From Gammaproteobacteria bacterium (GTDB lineage: Bacteria; Pseudomonadota; Gammaproteobacteria; Natronospirales; REEB76), in NCBI GenBank assembly GCA_027315405.1, contig DAHUYB010000001.1:1-64000 (forward strand): a stretch of 64,000 bases of DNA, given 5' to 3'. Below are positions 63,739 to 64,000 of this stretch, in pieces. How positions within the stretch are numbered: position 1 is the first letter of the stretch; each line of letters starts with the position of its first letter. The position numbers were made by a program, and so were the translations under genes. The notes beneath the pieces are model-generated. The model was not told the origin of the DNA and did no database searches. It worked only from the letters and a program-made list of their open reading frames with translations.

Positions 63739-64000
63739 GGGCCGTTGAATTATAGCACCGGGCAGTAAGCCGGACGCTGGGGCCTGTCGACAGCTGCCGC
63801 AATGATTGGACCCGTGCGCTTGAGGTAATGTTCCCTGCTACCGCCTGGATTGCACAAGCCGGTCCGGCCCCCTGACGGGCTGGCGAGCTTAATAGTACTC
63901 CCGGTGCTAGTGACCTATCCCTTATGTAGCAGGTAACTATCGGGGGAAGCGCTCCTTGCTATCAGGGAATGGGCATTGGATTTTTCATAAAACCGGGCCA

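Noticed and set aside
63739-64000. Possible gene at the right edge
   Set aside because: No open frame with coding character could be seen in the last 260 bases.

Overview
The window reads as a moderately high-GC gammaproteobacterial chromosome. Housekeeping genes (kup, dedA, metF, metH), a tricorn-type S41 protease and a single-haem membrane cytochrome c fit that group. I cannot fix the order or genus from sequence alone. No rRNA or tRNA gene was recognised.

Layout. (1) 1-7630, minus strand: a prophage or phage-satellite module reading AlpA-like regulator, DUF927 helicase/primase-like ATPase, zinc-ribbon protein, terminator, structural protein, HK97-type prohead protease, several small proteins, tail-type protein and a tape measure protein that runs off the left edge. 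Two ~92-bp iteron-like clusters (GTCGGGAC units) lie inside its replication genes. (2) 8263-19733, plus strand: chromosomal backbone with kup, dedA, metF-metH, a basic exported protein, a DUF1800/DUF1501 pair and a DUF1993 protein. (3) 19759-33066: a 13.2-kb lower-GC island bounded by a 91-bp direct repeat. The repeat duplicates a bidirectional terminator and the 3' end of the S41 protease gene. The island holds an AraC regulator, two lipoproteins, two tandem Cys-containing exported paralogues plus a decayed third copy, a TPR lipoprotein, a DsbG-like protein and a TolC/HlyD/ABC ATPase/FtsX-type permease exporter. (4) 33029-40944: the S41 protease, a Fic protein with a perfect upstream palindrome, lipoproteins, membrane proteins and a frameshifted doxX. 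(5) 40972-58361: a defence and toxin-antitoxin island with a type III-like restriction-modification pair followed by a TIGR04141/DUF6119 protein. It also has BrnTA (two), PIN, DUF4258/DUF2283, HigBA-like, HicBA and Doc/AbrB modules, many gene remnants, and dispersed short repeats that truncate genes. (6) 58362-64000: a membrane protein, a large Asp-box beta-propeller protein, a GIY-YIG nuclease and a cytochrome c.

The two most interesting systems are the 13.2-kb island and the paired iteron-like clusters in the phage-derived element. The island's repeat ends, diversifying Cys-containing exported paralogues, thiol-disulfide protein and dedicated tripartite exporter suggest an undescribed secretion or surface system. 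The clusters resemble in layout the ori/crr pair of P4-type satellites but sit inside coding sequence.
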